Below are positions 24,229 to 32,107 of a DNA stretch of 49,901 nucleotides, piece by piece. Position 1 is the stretch's first letter. Each line of letters starts with the position of its first letter. The notes under the pieces were generated by a model, which was not told the origin of the DNA, did not search any database, and saw nothing but the letters and a program-made list of their open reading frames with translations. Location: contig CACOPA010000009.1 of assembly GCA_902628925.1 (NCBI GenBank), forward strand, positions 1-49,901. The letters are read 5' to 3'. Source of the DNA: an uncultured SAR86 cluster bacterium (GTDB lineage Bacteria; Pseudomonadota; Gammaproteobacteria; Magnimaribacterales; D2472). A program made the translations under genes and the position numbers.

Positions 24229-25155
24229 ATGAGTCAAAAAAACCTAAAAGTAGACGCAAACAATGATCAAAGAAGACTGGATAATTTTTTGATATACAAA
24301 TTTCCAAATTTACCTAAATCTAAGATATATAGCATGATTAGGAAGGGTGAGATAAGGATTAACTCTAAGAGGTGCAAAGCCCAAACAAAAGTAACTTTAG
24401 GAGATGAAATTAGATTACCTCCATATCTCGAATCAGAAAAAAGAGATAATAAATTTAAGAACTTACCCCCAAAAATTGAAAAACTTATAAAAAATGCAAT
24501 TATTTTTGATGACGATGATTTTATAGTTATTAACAAGCCCGAAGGTATTAGTGTCCATGGAGGATCTGGACAAAAATTTAGTTTAATTGATGCGGTTAGA
24601 AGTATATATTCTTCAAATGACATAGATTTATGTCATAGGCTTGATAAGGAAACATCTGGATGTATCGTCTTATCCAAAAATAAACTATTTTTAATGCACT
24701 TTAATAGCTTATTAAGAGCCAAGAAAATTACAAAGACATACCTTGCAATTATTTGTGGGAAACTTAAAAAATCAATGACCGTAACAGATAAATTAATAGC
24801 AAGAAGAAGAAATAATATTAAAACATCACAAGTTCACGATTCTGGTAAAGAAGCACTTTCAAAATTTAATCCTATAAAGATTTATAAAAACTATACTTTG
24901 GTTGAAATTGAGATACCTACTGGTAAATTGCATCAAATCAGAGCCCATGCAGAATCAATTAAACATCCTGTATTGGGAGATTTTAAATACGGCAATATTA
25001 ACCTTTTCAAAGAGTTTCTTAGATTGCATCCAACATTTAAAAGATTGGCGTTACATGCACAATCCATTGCTTTTATGAACATTGATGATCAACAGCATTT
25101 ATTTGTAGCTGATCTTAGCGATGATTTCCAAAAAGTTATAAAGATATTTAGCTAA
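24229..25155 (+). CDS. rluC: 23S rRNA pseudouridine synthase RluC
   Basis: A pseudouridine synthase that modifies positions 955, 2504 and 2580 of 23S rRNA in E. coli. An S4 RNA-binding domain occupies the first 75 residues (DQRRLDNFLIYKF, then KSKIYSMIRKGEIRIN). The catalytic aspartate is in CHRLDKETSGCIVL near residue 139, and IPTGKLHQIRAH closes the catalytic domain. Its position opposite rne and before rpmF is the same as in E. coli, which supports RluC over RluD. No clear ribosome-binding site precedes the ATG. Confidence 0.93.
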   Translation: MSQKNLKVDANNDQRRLDNFLIYKFPNLPKSKIYSMIRKGEIRINSKRCKAQTKVTLGDEIRLPPYLESEKRDNKFKNLPPKIEKLIKNAIIFDDDDFIVINKPEGISVHGGSGQKFSLIDAVRSIYSSNDIDLCHRLDKETSGCIVLSKNKLFLMHFNSLLRAKKITKTYLAIICGKLKKSMTVTDKLIARRRNNIKTSQVHDSGKEALSKFNPIKIYKNYTLVEIEIPTGKLHQIRAHAESIKHPVLGDFKYGNINLFKEFLRLHPTFKRLALHAQSIAFMNIDDQQHLFVADLSDDFQKVIKIFS

Positions 25156-25207
25156 TTTTTTATACTCAATGCTAATATTTTCTGTTAGGATACATTTTTT
25201 TTAGATT

Positions 25208-25417
25208 ATGGCTGTACAGAAAAGTAAAAAAACTAGATCTCGAATTGGAATGCGTCGCTCCCATGATGCACTTTCAACTTTAACACTTTCTACTGATCCG
25301 GTATCTGGTGAACGTCATTTACGTCACCAAATGACAGCTGATGGTTTTTACAAAGGTAGATTAATTAAAGACCTAAGAAAGCCTGAAAAAGAAGAATCAG
25401 AAGAAATAGAAGCATAA
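25208..25417 (+). CDS. rpmF: 50S ribosomal protein L32
   Basis: A 69-residue ribosomal protein. The N-terminus [19 protein letters not shown] and the following [25 protein letters not shown] are diagnostic of gammaproteobacterial L32, which lacks the zinc cysteines of other forms. The C-terminus is a short acidic extension (EEESEEIEA). In E. coli rpmF is followed by plsX and fabH; here fabD comes next after two bases, so those two genes have been lost or moved. The 52-base gap before it is T-rich and may hold a promoter. Confidence 0.96.
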   Translation: MAVQKSKKTRSRIGMRRSHDALSTLTLSTDPVSGERHLRHQMTADGFYKGRLIKDLRKPEKEESEEIEA

Positions 25418-25419
25418 TC

Positions 25420-26343
25420 ATGCACAAAAAGCTCTTCCTTGTGTTCCCTGGACAGGGTTCTCAGCATTCCTATATGTTGAGTAAGAATGATCTTCTATCG
25501 TATGCTGAGAGTTCATCCAATAAGACACCATTAGATTGCTTATCAGACTTGATATCCGAGGATGCATTAAGCCTTATTGAATCAGATGACGATCGTATAA
25601 ATCAAACTTCAATCACTCAGCCTATATTATTATTTGTTTCTTATCTTCACTATCAAAAATTATTGGAAGTGCATCCAAATATCGAAATAGATTGCATGTC
25701 TGGACATTCCCTCGGTGAATATACTGCTTTAGTGTGCGCGTCTGCCATAGATATATGCGATGCTCTTAAGCTTGTTCGAAGCCGAGGAGAGCTAATGGAA
25801 AAAGCTAAAAGTGGCTCAATGTCTGCAATATTAGGAATGAATACCCAGGATGTAATTAATATTTGTGAGAATATTACCAATCAGAGTGATGGGGTGGTGA
25901 ATGCAGCAAATCTTAATTCGCCTATGCAAACTGTTATATCTGGCAATACCGCTGAAATTGAATTAGCAGAAGAGAGCTGTAAAGATCAGGGAGCGAAAAG
26001 AGCTATAAGGCTTAACGTCAGTGTCGCTTCGCACTCTGAATTGATGCGAGAATCAGCAAATTTATTTTGTTCAATCCTTGAGGAGGTTGATATTAGCAGT
26101 CCACAGTTCAAAATCTATCAAAATGCTGATGCTATCGCTAATTCAGATCATAATATAATTAAGGATAACTTAGTTAAGCAGCTTTACATGCCTGTAAAGT
26201 GGTTATCTATTATGCAGCATGTCACCAATGACCACTATTTAATTGAGGTTGGGCCCTCAAAAGTATTAGCAGGTCTATGTAAAGCTAATGGATTAAAAGA
26301 ATTTAGTTATACTAGTATCAGTAATTATTCAGAGTTATTTTAG
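25420..26343 (+). CDS. fabD: Malonyl-CoA:ACP transacylase
   Basis: FabD loads malonyl groups from malonyl-CoA onto acyl carrier protein for fatty acid synthesis. GQGSQ is at the N-terminus (FPGQGSQHSYML); the nucleophile is S97 in GHSLGEYTALVC, with the partner histidine in VASHSELM near residue 205. Length 307 is normal. It starts two bases after rpmF and is followed four bases later by fabG; the gene order fabD-fabG-acpP-fabF is conserved from E. coli. Confidence 0.95.
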   Translation: MHKKLFLVFPGQGSQHSYMLSKNDLLSYAESSSNKTPLDCLSDLISEDALSLIESDDDRINQTSITQPILLFVSYLHYQKLLEVHPNIEIDCMSGHSLGEYTALVCASAIDICDALKLVRSRGELMEKAKSGSMSAILGMNTQDVINICENITNQSDGVVNAANLNSPMQTVISGNTAEIELAEESCKDQGAKRAIRLNVSVASHSELMRESANLFCSILEEVDISSPQFKIYQNADAIANSDHNIIKDNLVKQLYMPVKWLSIMQHVTNDHYLIEVGPSKVLAGLCKANGLKEFSYTSISNYSELF

Positions 26344-26347
26344 CATC

Positions 26348-27061
26348 ATGAAATCAGTATTAATCACAGGTGTTTCAAGGGGTATTGGACTAAGTATCGC
26401 AAAAGAATTTATCCAAAATGATTATTTTGTATTTGGTACCTCTAGATCAATATTTGATCTATCTGAAGCCTTAAATTCAAGTAATTGTCAGCATCTTATC
26501 CTTGACGTGAATGACAGAGATTCTATTGCGTCTATCATGAAGGATATTCCGGGTGAAAATAATACATTGGATTGTTTAGTAAATAATGCAGGAATAACTG
26601 CAGATCAGTTATTTATGCGCATGAAAGACTCTGAATGGGACGATGTAATTAATACAAACTTAACAGGTATCTTTAATATAACTAAACCTGTTAGTAAGAT
26701 GATGTTGAAGCAAAAAAGTGGTTCAATAATTAATATTTCAAGTGTTTCTGGGTTGATGGGAAATGCTGGTCAAGTTAATTATTCATCATCGAAGTCTGCG
26801 TTATTAGGATTTACAAAATCTTTAGCCAAAGAGCTTGCTCCGAGAGGTATTAATGTTAATTGCATATGTCCAGGCTTTATTGAAAGTGATATGACTAATG
26901 AGCTTACTAGTGATCAGCGAGATCAAGCATTAAGCCAAATCCCCCTAGGTAACTTTGGTTCTGATACTGATATTGCAAAATTAACCCTATTTTTATCATC
27001 TGACAATGCTAAGTACATTACAGGACAAAGTATTAGCGTTGATGGTGGAATGTATATGTAA
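26348..27061 (+). CDS. fabG: 3-oxoacyl-ACP reductase
   Basis: FabG uses NADPH to reduce 3-oxoacyl-ACP in each elongation cycle. SDR motifs: [12 protein letters not shown] (residues 7-18), [19 protein letters not shown] (a FabG-specific segment), [22 protein letters not shown] giving the catalytic Ser, Tyr and Lys (YSSSK), and a C-terminal [14 protein letters not shown]. Length 237 is normal. It is the third gene in the rpmF-fab operon; a 65-base gap with a strong ribosome-binding site for acpP follows. Confidence 0.95.
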   Translation: MKSVLITGVSRGIGLSIAKEFIQNDYFVFGTSRSIFDLSEALNSSNCQHLILDVNDRDSIASIMKDIPGENNTLDCLVNNAGITADQLFMRMKDSEWDDVINTNLTGIFNITKPVSKMMLKQKSGSIINISSVSGLMGNAGQVNYSSSKSALLGFTKSLAKELAPRGINVNCICPGFIESDMTNELTSDQRDQALSQIPLGNFGSDTDIAKLTLFLSSDNAKYITGQSISVDGGMYM

Positions 27062-27126
27062 ACATATTTACTAATTTTGAGATTATTGGGGTAGAATACA
27101 CATCTCATTTATCTGGAGGTTTTTCA

Positions 27127-27357
27127 GTGAGCGTAGAAGAAAGAGTAAAAAAGATAGTTTGTGAACAACTTGGTGTTGGAGAGGACGAAGTGAATACTGA
27201 TTCATCTTTTGTTGATGATCTTGGTGCTGATTCTCTTGATACTGTCGAGTTGGTTATGGCACTTGAGGAAGAGTTTGATCTCGAAATTGCTGATGAAGAA
27301 GCAGAAAAGATTTCAACTGTTCAAGAAGCAGTTAACTATATAAATTCTAATAGCTAA
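27127..27357 (+). CDS. acpP: Acyl carrier protein
   Basis: The small acidic carrier that holds growing acyl chains on a phosphopantetheine arm. The attachment serine is S36 in [20 protein letters not shown], the universal ACP motif. The product has 76 residues, and the start is GTG at 27127, preceded six bases upstream by an excellent Shine-Dalgarno site (GGAGGT, 27115-27120). A strong site is expected for such a highly expressed protein. The 65-base gap upstream could hold a separate promoter, but I see no well-spaced pair. Confidence 0.97.
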   Translation: MSVEERVKKIVCEQLGVGEDEVNTDSSFVDDLGADSLDTVELVMALEEEFDLEIADEEAEKISTVQEAVNYINSNS

Positions 27358-27366
27358 ACTACCTCC

Positions 27367-28593
27367 ATGCATTTGGAGAGACGTGTTGTCATAACTGGTC
27401 TTGGAGCACTTTCTCCATTAGGTAATTCTGCACAAATTTCTTGGGATGCCTGCTTGAAGGGCAGCAGCGGCATTCAAAAGATCGATTTTGACATACCCAA
27501 TTGTCCGGTTTCTATTGGCGGAAAGCTCAAGAATTTTAATGTAAAAGAATATTTACCGGCTAAGGAGTCTAGGCGTATAGATCCATTTATTCAGTATGGA
27601 GTTATAGCTGCTAACCAAGCAATAAAGGACTCAGGTTTAAATGATAATGACTTTATTCCTGAAAGAGTTGGCGTTTCATTTGGCTCAGGGATTGGCGGCC
27701 TGCATTCCATAGAAAAAAATCATCATATTTTGAATAATTCTGGCATTAGAAAGGTATCACCTTTCTTTGTTCCAGGATCAATTGTCAACATGATATCTGG
27801 CCTTGTTTCGATTGAGCATCAATTTAAGGGACCCAATCATTCAGTGGTTACAGCTTGTTCTACGGGAAGTCATTGCATTGGAATTGCTGCAAGATCTGTA
27901 GCTTACGGTGAAGCAGATATTATGATTGCTGGAGGTGCAGAAATGGCATCAACTCCGTTAGGAATTGCGGGTTTTGTTTCATCAAGAGCCCTTTCTACTA
28001 ATGATAATCCTGAAGAGGCTTCACGACCTTGGGACCAGGACCGGGATGGCTTTGTATTGTCGGATGGTGCTGGTGCACTAGTCCTGGAGGAATTGGAGCA
28101 TGCAAAGTCAAGAAATGCCAATATATATGCAGAGCTAGTAGGTTTTGGAATGAGTTCAGATGCTTATCATATGACGGCGCCACCAGAATCTGGTGATGGA
28201 GCAGCTTTGGCCATGTCCAATGCCTTGAGTGATTCAAAACTAAATCCAGATGAGGTTGATTATATAAATGCACATGGAACTTCAACACCGCTTGGTGATA
28301 TTGCAGAAACCAAAGCAATTAAAAAAATTTTTTCAAACCCGCCAGTTATTTCTTCAACCAAATCAATGACTGGGCACACCCTTGGAGCTGCAGGTGCATT
28401 GGAGTCTATTTTTTCAATACTAGCGCTTCAAGATCAAATCATTCCTCCAACAATTAATCTCCATAATCAAGATCCTGAGTGTGATCTAGATTACAATGCT
28501 AATCAAGCCAGAGATAAAGAGGTAAATGTGGTGATGAATAATTCCTTTGGCTTTGGAGGAACTAATTCAACTCTTGTATTTAAAAAGATCTAA
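27367..28593 (+). CDS. fabF: 3-oxoacyl-ACP synthase II
   Basis: The elongating condensing enzyme KAS II. The Cys-His-His triad is present: VVTACSTGSHCIG (cysteine near residue 164), NAHGTSTPLGD and KSMTGHTLGAAGALE. The C-terminus has the usual NNSFGFGGTNSTLVFK. With no fabH in the window, chain initiation must use a gene elsewhere. It is nine bases after acpP, and its last 20 bases overlap the likely mltG start. Confidence 0.96.
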   Translation: MHLERRVVITGLGALSPLGNSAQISWDACLKGSSGIQKIDFDIPNCPVSIGGKLKNFNVKEYLPAKESRRIDPFIQYGVIAANQAIKDSGLNDNDFIPERVGVSFGSGIGGLHSIEKNHHILNNSGIRKVSPFFVPGSIVNMISGLVSIEHQFKGPNHSVVTACSTGSHCIGIAARSVAYGEADIMIAGGAEMASTPLGIAGFVSSRALSTNDNPEEASRPWDQDRDGFVLSDGAGALVLEELEHAKSRNANIYAELVGFGMSSDAYHMTAPPESGDGAALAMSNALSDSKLNPDEVDYINAHGTSTPLGDIAETKAIKKIFSNPPVISSTKSMTGHTLGAAGALESIFSILALQDQIIPPTINLHNQDPECDLDYNANQARDKEVNVVMNNSFGFGGTNSTLVFKKI

Positions 28594-29536
28594 CATAATT
28601 CTTGCACTAGGTGTCTTTGTATTTTTTGCGTTCTCACTTATTGGGGTAACGCATGCTATATCAGATAAAAAGATCTCCTCATCCTTTACAACTTATTCAG
28701 TTCAGAAAGGACAAAATTTAAATCTTGTTATTGAAGATCTAGCAGATTCTGAATTTCAGAAATTTTTTTTAAAAATTTATGCTTACCTGTATAACTTTGA
28801 AGAAATAAAGTTTGGTAATTACGACATACAAAATAAAGCTTTCTCAGAGTTAATCCAAGACATGAATTCAGGGAATGTGATCGTAAAGTCATTTACTTTA
28901 ATTGAAGGGATGACAGTTTTTGATATTAAAAACTTATTTAATTCATTAGATTTAGCTAATAATTGCATTAATCTAGAATGCTTAAAAAAAGATTTAGGAT
29001 TCAGCGAAGGAATCTTATATCCCGATACGTATTTTTATAGTAGTGAAGACTCATTAGCCGAAATTTTAATTAATGCGGAGCTTAGAATGATCCAGGCTCT
29101 TGATGAAGTTTGGATTAAGAAGAATGAGGATAATTTAAATTCTAAATCAGAACTTTTAATTCTTGCTTCAATTATTGAAAAAGAGGCAGGTAATGAAGAA
29201 GAAAAAGTTCTAATTTCCAGTGTCTTCCATAATCGACTTAAATTAAGGATGAAACTCCAAACAGACCCAACAATTATTTATGGGTTGTTGCCAAATTTTA
29301 ATGGCGATATTACTAAAAAAAATCTGAGAGATAAATCCAACCCTTACAACACGTATCAAATTTCTGGTTTACCTCCAACACCTATAGCTATCCCTAGCAT
29401 TAGTTCGCTTAAAGCTGCTGCAAATCCTATCGAAAGCAGTTATATTTATTTTGTCTCAAAAGGAAATGGCACACATAAATTTTCAGTCACGTATGAAGAG
29501 CATCTAGAGGCCGTAGAAAAGTATCAGTTAAATTAA
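28574..29536 (+). CDS. mltG: Endolytic murein transglycosylase MltG
   Basis: A membrane-anchored lytic transglycosylase (YceG) that cuts nascent peptidoglycan strands and sets glycan length. One N-terminal membrane helix (NIILALGVFVFFAFSLIGV) is followed by a LysM-like region and the catalytic domain with the conserved glutamate in LASIIEKEAGNEEEK, then VFHNRLKLRMKLQTDPTIIYGL. The ORF is open from TTG 28547; I prefer TTG 28574, which puts a short cytoplasmic stretch before the helix, with GGAGGA 13 bases upstream inside fabF. No ATG is available. In E. coli pabC lies between fabF and this gene; it is absent here. Confidence 0.9.
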   Translation: MYLKRSNIILALGVFVFFAFSLIGVTHAISDKKISSSFTTYSVQKGQNLNLVIEDLADSEFQKFFLKIYAYLYNFEEIKFGNYDIQNKAFSELIQDMNSGNVIVKSFTLIEGMTVFDIKNLFNSLDLANNCINLECLKKDLGFSEGILYPDTYFYSSEDSLAEILINAELRMIQALDEVWIKKNEDNLNSKSELLILASIIEKEAGNEEEKVLISSVFHNRLKLRMKLQTDPTIIYGLLPNFNGDITKKNLRDKSNPYNTYQISGLPPTPIAIPSISSLKAAANPIESSYIYFVSKGNGTHKFSVTYEEHLEAVEKYQLN

Positions 29537-29538
29537 TT

Positions 29539-30138
29539 ATGAAGATAATAAGTTTCGAGGGAATTGAAGGGGTTGGGAAATCAACTCAAATTAAACTCTT
29601 AACAAACCACTTTCAGTCAACTGGAATTTCATATGAGCAATTCAGAGAACCTGGCTCATCTGATGCAGGTGAAAAAATCAGAGAACTCCTTTTAGATAAA
29701 TCTTTGCAATTAAGCTCATCTTCAGAGCTATTATTGATGTTTGCAGCTCGCAGCGAACTTATTAATCAAAAAATCAATAATTCCTCAGCTGAATTTGTGA
29801 TTCTAGATAGATATTTTCATGCCTCAGTCGCATATCAAGGTTATGGAAGAGGAATTAATCTCGATAGCATTTACCAGCTAATTGAGATAACAGAATGCCC
29901 AACTCCATCATTAACAATAATTCTTGATATTGATGTTGAAACTGGATTTAAAAGAAAAGCTGCCGATACAAAGGATAGGATAGAAAGTGCAGGTGATGAC
30001 TTTTTTGAGAAGGTTAGAGCAGGCTATTTAGAAATCGCAAAAGATCATGATTATATTAAAGTAGTTGATGCCGATGATGATCCTGAAGTAATTCATCAAA
30101 AAATTATTTCACTTATTGAAGAGATTAATCATGATTAG
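29539..30138 (+). CDS. tmk: Thymidylate kinase
   Basis: Phosphorylates dTMP to dTDP. P-loop FEGIEGVGKST at residues 6-16; DRY motif in VILDRYFHASVAYQGYGRG; and a dTMP-binding FREPGSS segment near residue 38. Length 199 is normal. It lies two bases after mltG and overlaps holB by eight bases, the E. coli order mltG-tmk-holB. Confidence 0.96.
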   Translation: MKIISFEGIEGVGKSTQIKLLTNHFQSTGISYEQFREPGSSDAGEKIRELLLDKSLQLSSSSELLLMFAARSELINQKINNSSAEFVILDRYFHASVAYQGYGRGINLDSIYQLIEITECPTPSLTIILDIDVETGFKRKAADTKDRIESAGDDFFEKVRAGYLEIAKDHDYIKVVDADDDPEVIHQKIISLIEEINHD

Positions 30139-31060
30139 TTATCCATGGCTTGAAGAAGTCGCTCAAAAACTAGATCAACTATTAAGTTCAAAAGTTCTTA
30201 CTCTTGAGGGTCCAAAAGGTCTGGGTAAAAAAGAAATTGCTCATGAAATAGCCAAGCATAAATTATGCTCTTCAAATAATGCCTGCGGTGATTGCAATGC
30301 TTGCAAGACATTCGTTGCTGGTACCCATCCAGATTTTTTTATTCTCAATAATCCTGATAGCGAATCTATTAAAGTTGATCAAGTTAGGGAATTAATTGAA
30401 TTTATGAATCTTTCAGCAACATCCCAACATAAAGTTGCAATTATAGAAACCTGCAATTTGATGACCATTCAGGCACAAAACGCATTACTTAAAATTGCTG
30501 AGGATCTAAATGAGAAAAGTTCATTAATTTTAGTTTCAGACCAACTCAGATCTTTGCTTCCAACAATTTATAGTCGCTCTCAAAGAATTTTAATTAAAGA
30601 ACCCTCGCGCATAGATATTGATTCATGGATAAAAAGCCTGGGATATCATGATGAAACAGTCTTTAATTTTCCAAGCTATTTTTCGCCTTTAAGTATATTG
30701 GAGGCGATTAAGTCTGGTGAAACGGAAATGTACCGCGAAATGTATTTTGGTTTTCAGAATCTTTTATTAAACGGCAATGGTTATGAAAAATTTATTAAGC
30801 ATTTTAAGGACTTATCTTTAACGTTTAATGAAAAATTAGTTTTTTTAAATGACTGTTTAAAGATCCAGCTAGGTAAAAATCTAAATTTTTATCCAAAAAC
30901 TGAGAATACAAAAGAGTTATCCGAGGAAGAGATTTTAAATTTATCTAACCTAATTGATGAGTTAACGCAGCAGATTTTTGATTTATCAAAAGTAAAAGGT
31001 CTTAATGAGCAAGTTGGCATGAATTATTTTTTATCTAAAGTCCACTCTATCTATAATTAA
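30131..31060 (+). CDS. holB: DNA polymerase III subunit delta'
   Basis: The clamp-loader delta' subunit, an AAA+ protein without ATPase activity. A degenerate P-loop GPKGLGKKEIAH lies near residue 27; the zinc-binding cysteines are in CSSNNACGDCNACK; and DQVRELIEFMNLS with NALLKIAEDLNEKSSLILVS (split) is the typical core. The C-terminal collar domain is short and divergent. The start is ATG 30131, which overlaps tmk by eight bases; an upstream TTG is in frame but would overlap more. The E. coli partner ycfH does not follow. Confidence 0.9.
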   Translation: MISYPWLEEVAQKLDQLLSSKVLTLEGPKGLGKKEIAHEIAKHKLCSSNNACGDCNACKTFVAGTHPDFFILNNPDSESIKVDQVRELIEFMNLSATSQHKVAIIETCNLMTIQAQNALLKIAEDLNEKSSLILVSDQLRSLLPTIYSRSQRILIKEPSRIDIDSWIKSLGYHDETVFNFPSYFSPLSILEAIKSGETEMYREMYFGFQNLLLNGNGYEKFIKHFKDLSLTFNEKLVFLNDCLKIQLGKNLNFYPKTENTKELSEEEILNLSNLIDELTQQIFDLSKVKGLNEQVGMNYFLSKVHSIYN

Positions 31061-31064
31061 ATAC

Positions 31065-31835
31065 TTATCCTGATATTGTCGATCCACCGTCAGCTACAAT
31101 CGTTTGACCGTTAATATAGCTTCCTGCTTTGGAGGCTAACATTACAGCTATTCCACCAATTTCATCAGGCTCACCAATTCGTCGCATGGGATTGGTTGCA
31201 GTCACTGATTTTAATATATCAGGATTTTCCCATAAGGCTTTTGCCATATCTGTTTTTATCAGGCCTGGCGCAATAGTATTAGCCCTAATATTATGTTGCC
31301 CAAATTCTACTGCCAGGTTCCTTGCAAGGGCCATATCTGCTGCTTTGGTCATTGCATAGGTTCCAATAATTGAATTTCCTCTAAACCCACCGATGCTCGA
31401 AATGATAATGATGACCCCATCTTTTCGTTCTATCATTTCAGGTAATACAAGATTACACAGTAAGTGATTTGATTTAATGTTGTTATTAATAATCTTATCA
31501 AATGCTTCTTCTGAGATTTCTAATGAACTTCCCATATGTGGATTTGATGCGGCATTACAAACCAAAACATCTATTTGGCCAATTAATTCCCTAGATTGAA
31601 TCACTAGATTCGCTAATTGATCTTTATCACTGATATTGCATGCAATAGGAAAGGCTACATCTCCGCCAATATCATTATTAATTTCTTTAGCAGTTGCCTC
31701 ACAAACATCATACTTTCTGCTAGAAATTATTACCTTGGCTCCTGCCTTGGCACTTTGCCATGCAATTGATTTACCAATTCCTCTGGAAGAACCTGTGATT
31801 AAAACACTTTTATTTTTGAGTTCAAATAGTTCCAT
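31065..31835 (-). CDS. Short-chain dehydrogenase/reductase (SDR)
   Basis: A classical SDR of 256 residues with all family elements: TGSSRGIGKSIA (residues 14-25), CNAA in place of NNAG, IISSIGGFRGN, the catalytic YAMTKAA (Tyr-x3-Lys), and a C-terminal YINGQTIVADGGSTISG. It is close to the DHRS4-like and gluconate/alcohol dehydrogenase groups, and the substrate is unknown. It is convergent with holB (four bases apart) and divergent from a glutaredoxin gene, with 27 bases between the starts. Nothing in the neighbourhood narrows its job. Confidence 0.88.
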   Translation of the reverse strand: MELFELKNKSVLITGSSRGIGKSIAWQSAKAGAKVIISSRKYDVCEATAKEINNDIGGDVAFPIACNISDKDQLANLVIQSRELIGQIDVLVCNAASNPHMGSSLEISEEAFDKIINNNIKSNHLLCNLVLPEMIERKDGVIIIISSIGGFRGNSIIGTYAMTKAADMALARNLAVEFGQHNIRANTIAPGLIKTDMAKALWENPDILKSVTATNPMRRIGEPDEIGGIAVMLASKAGSYINGQTIVADGGSTISG

Positions 31836-31862
31836 AGCTCTTATATCCTTTATAATTCCTTA

Positions 31863-32099
31863 ATGTTTGAAAAAGTAGAAATATATTCCAAATCAAATTG
31901 TATCTTTTGTGATAAGGCTAAACATCTCTTTAATTCAAAGAACATTGAGTATGTAGAACATAATGCTGAAGATCAAGCTACGTTTACCGAATTGATGGAA
32001 CGTAATCCTGCTGCAAGAACAATGCCTCAAATTTTTATCAATGACCAGCTTATCGGTGGGTTTACTGACCTTGAGGCCTGGTTAGAAAATAATAATTAG
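31863..32099 (+). CDS. grxC: Dithiol glutaredoxin
   Basis: A 78-residue glutaredoxin with the active site C13-x2-C16 (SNCIFCDKAK), a TMPQIFIND cis-proline loop and a GG-D glutathione-binding end (IGGFTDLEAW). This is the GrxC/Grx3 size. It reduces disulfides with glutathione. It differs from the monothiol protein at 9031 by having two active cysteines. It is followed eight bases later by the AGCS symporter. Confidence 0.93.
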   Translation: MFEKVEIYSKSNCIFCDKAKHLFNSKNIEYVEHNAEDQATFTELMERNPAARTMPQIFINDQLIGGFTDLEAWLENNN

Positions 32100-32107
32100 G
32101 ATTTTCC

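Noticed and set aside
27077..27097. TTGAGA and TAGAAT as an acpP promoter
   Set aside because: The two boxes are only 9 bases apart; no good alternative -35 box at 16-18 bases was found.
27903..28318. Two minus-strand frames inside fabF
   Set aside because: Shadow frames of the conserved fabF gene; low-complexity Pro/Ser/His-rich translations with no start context.
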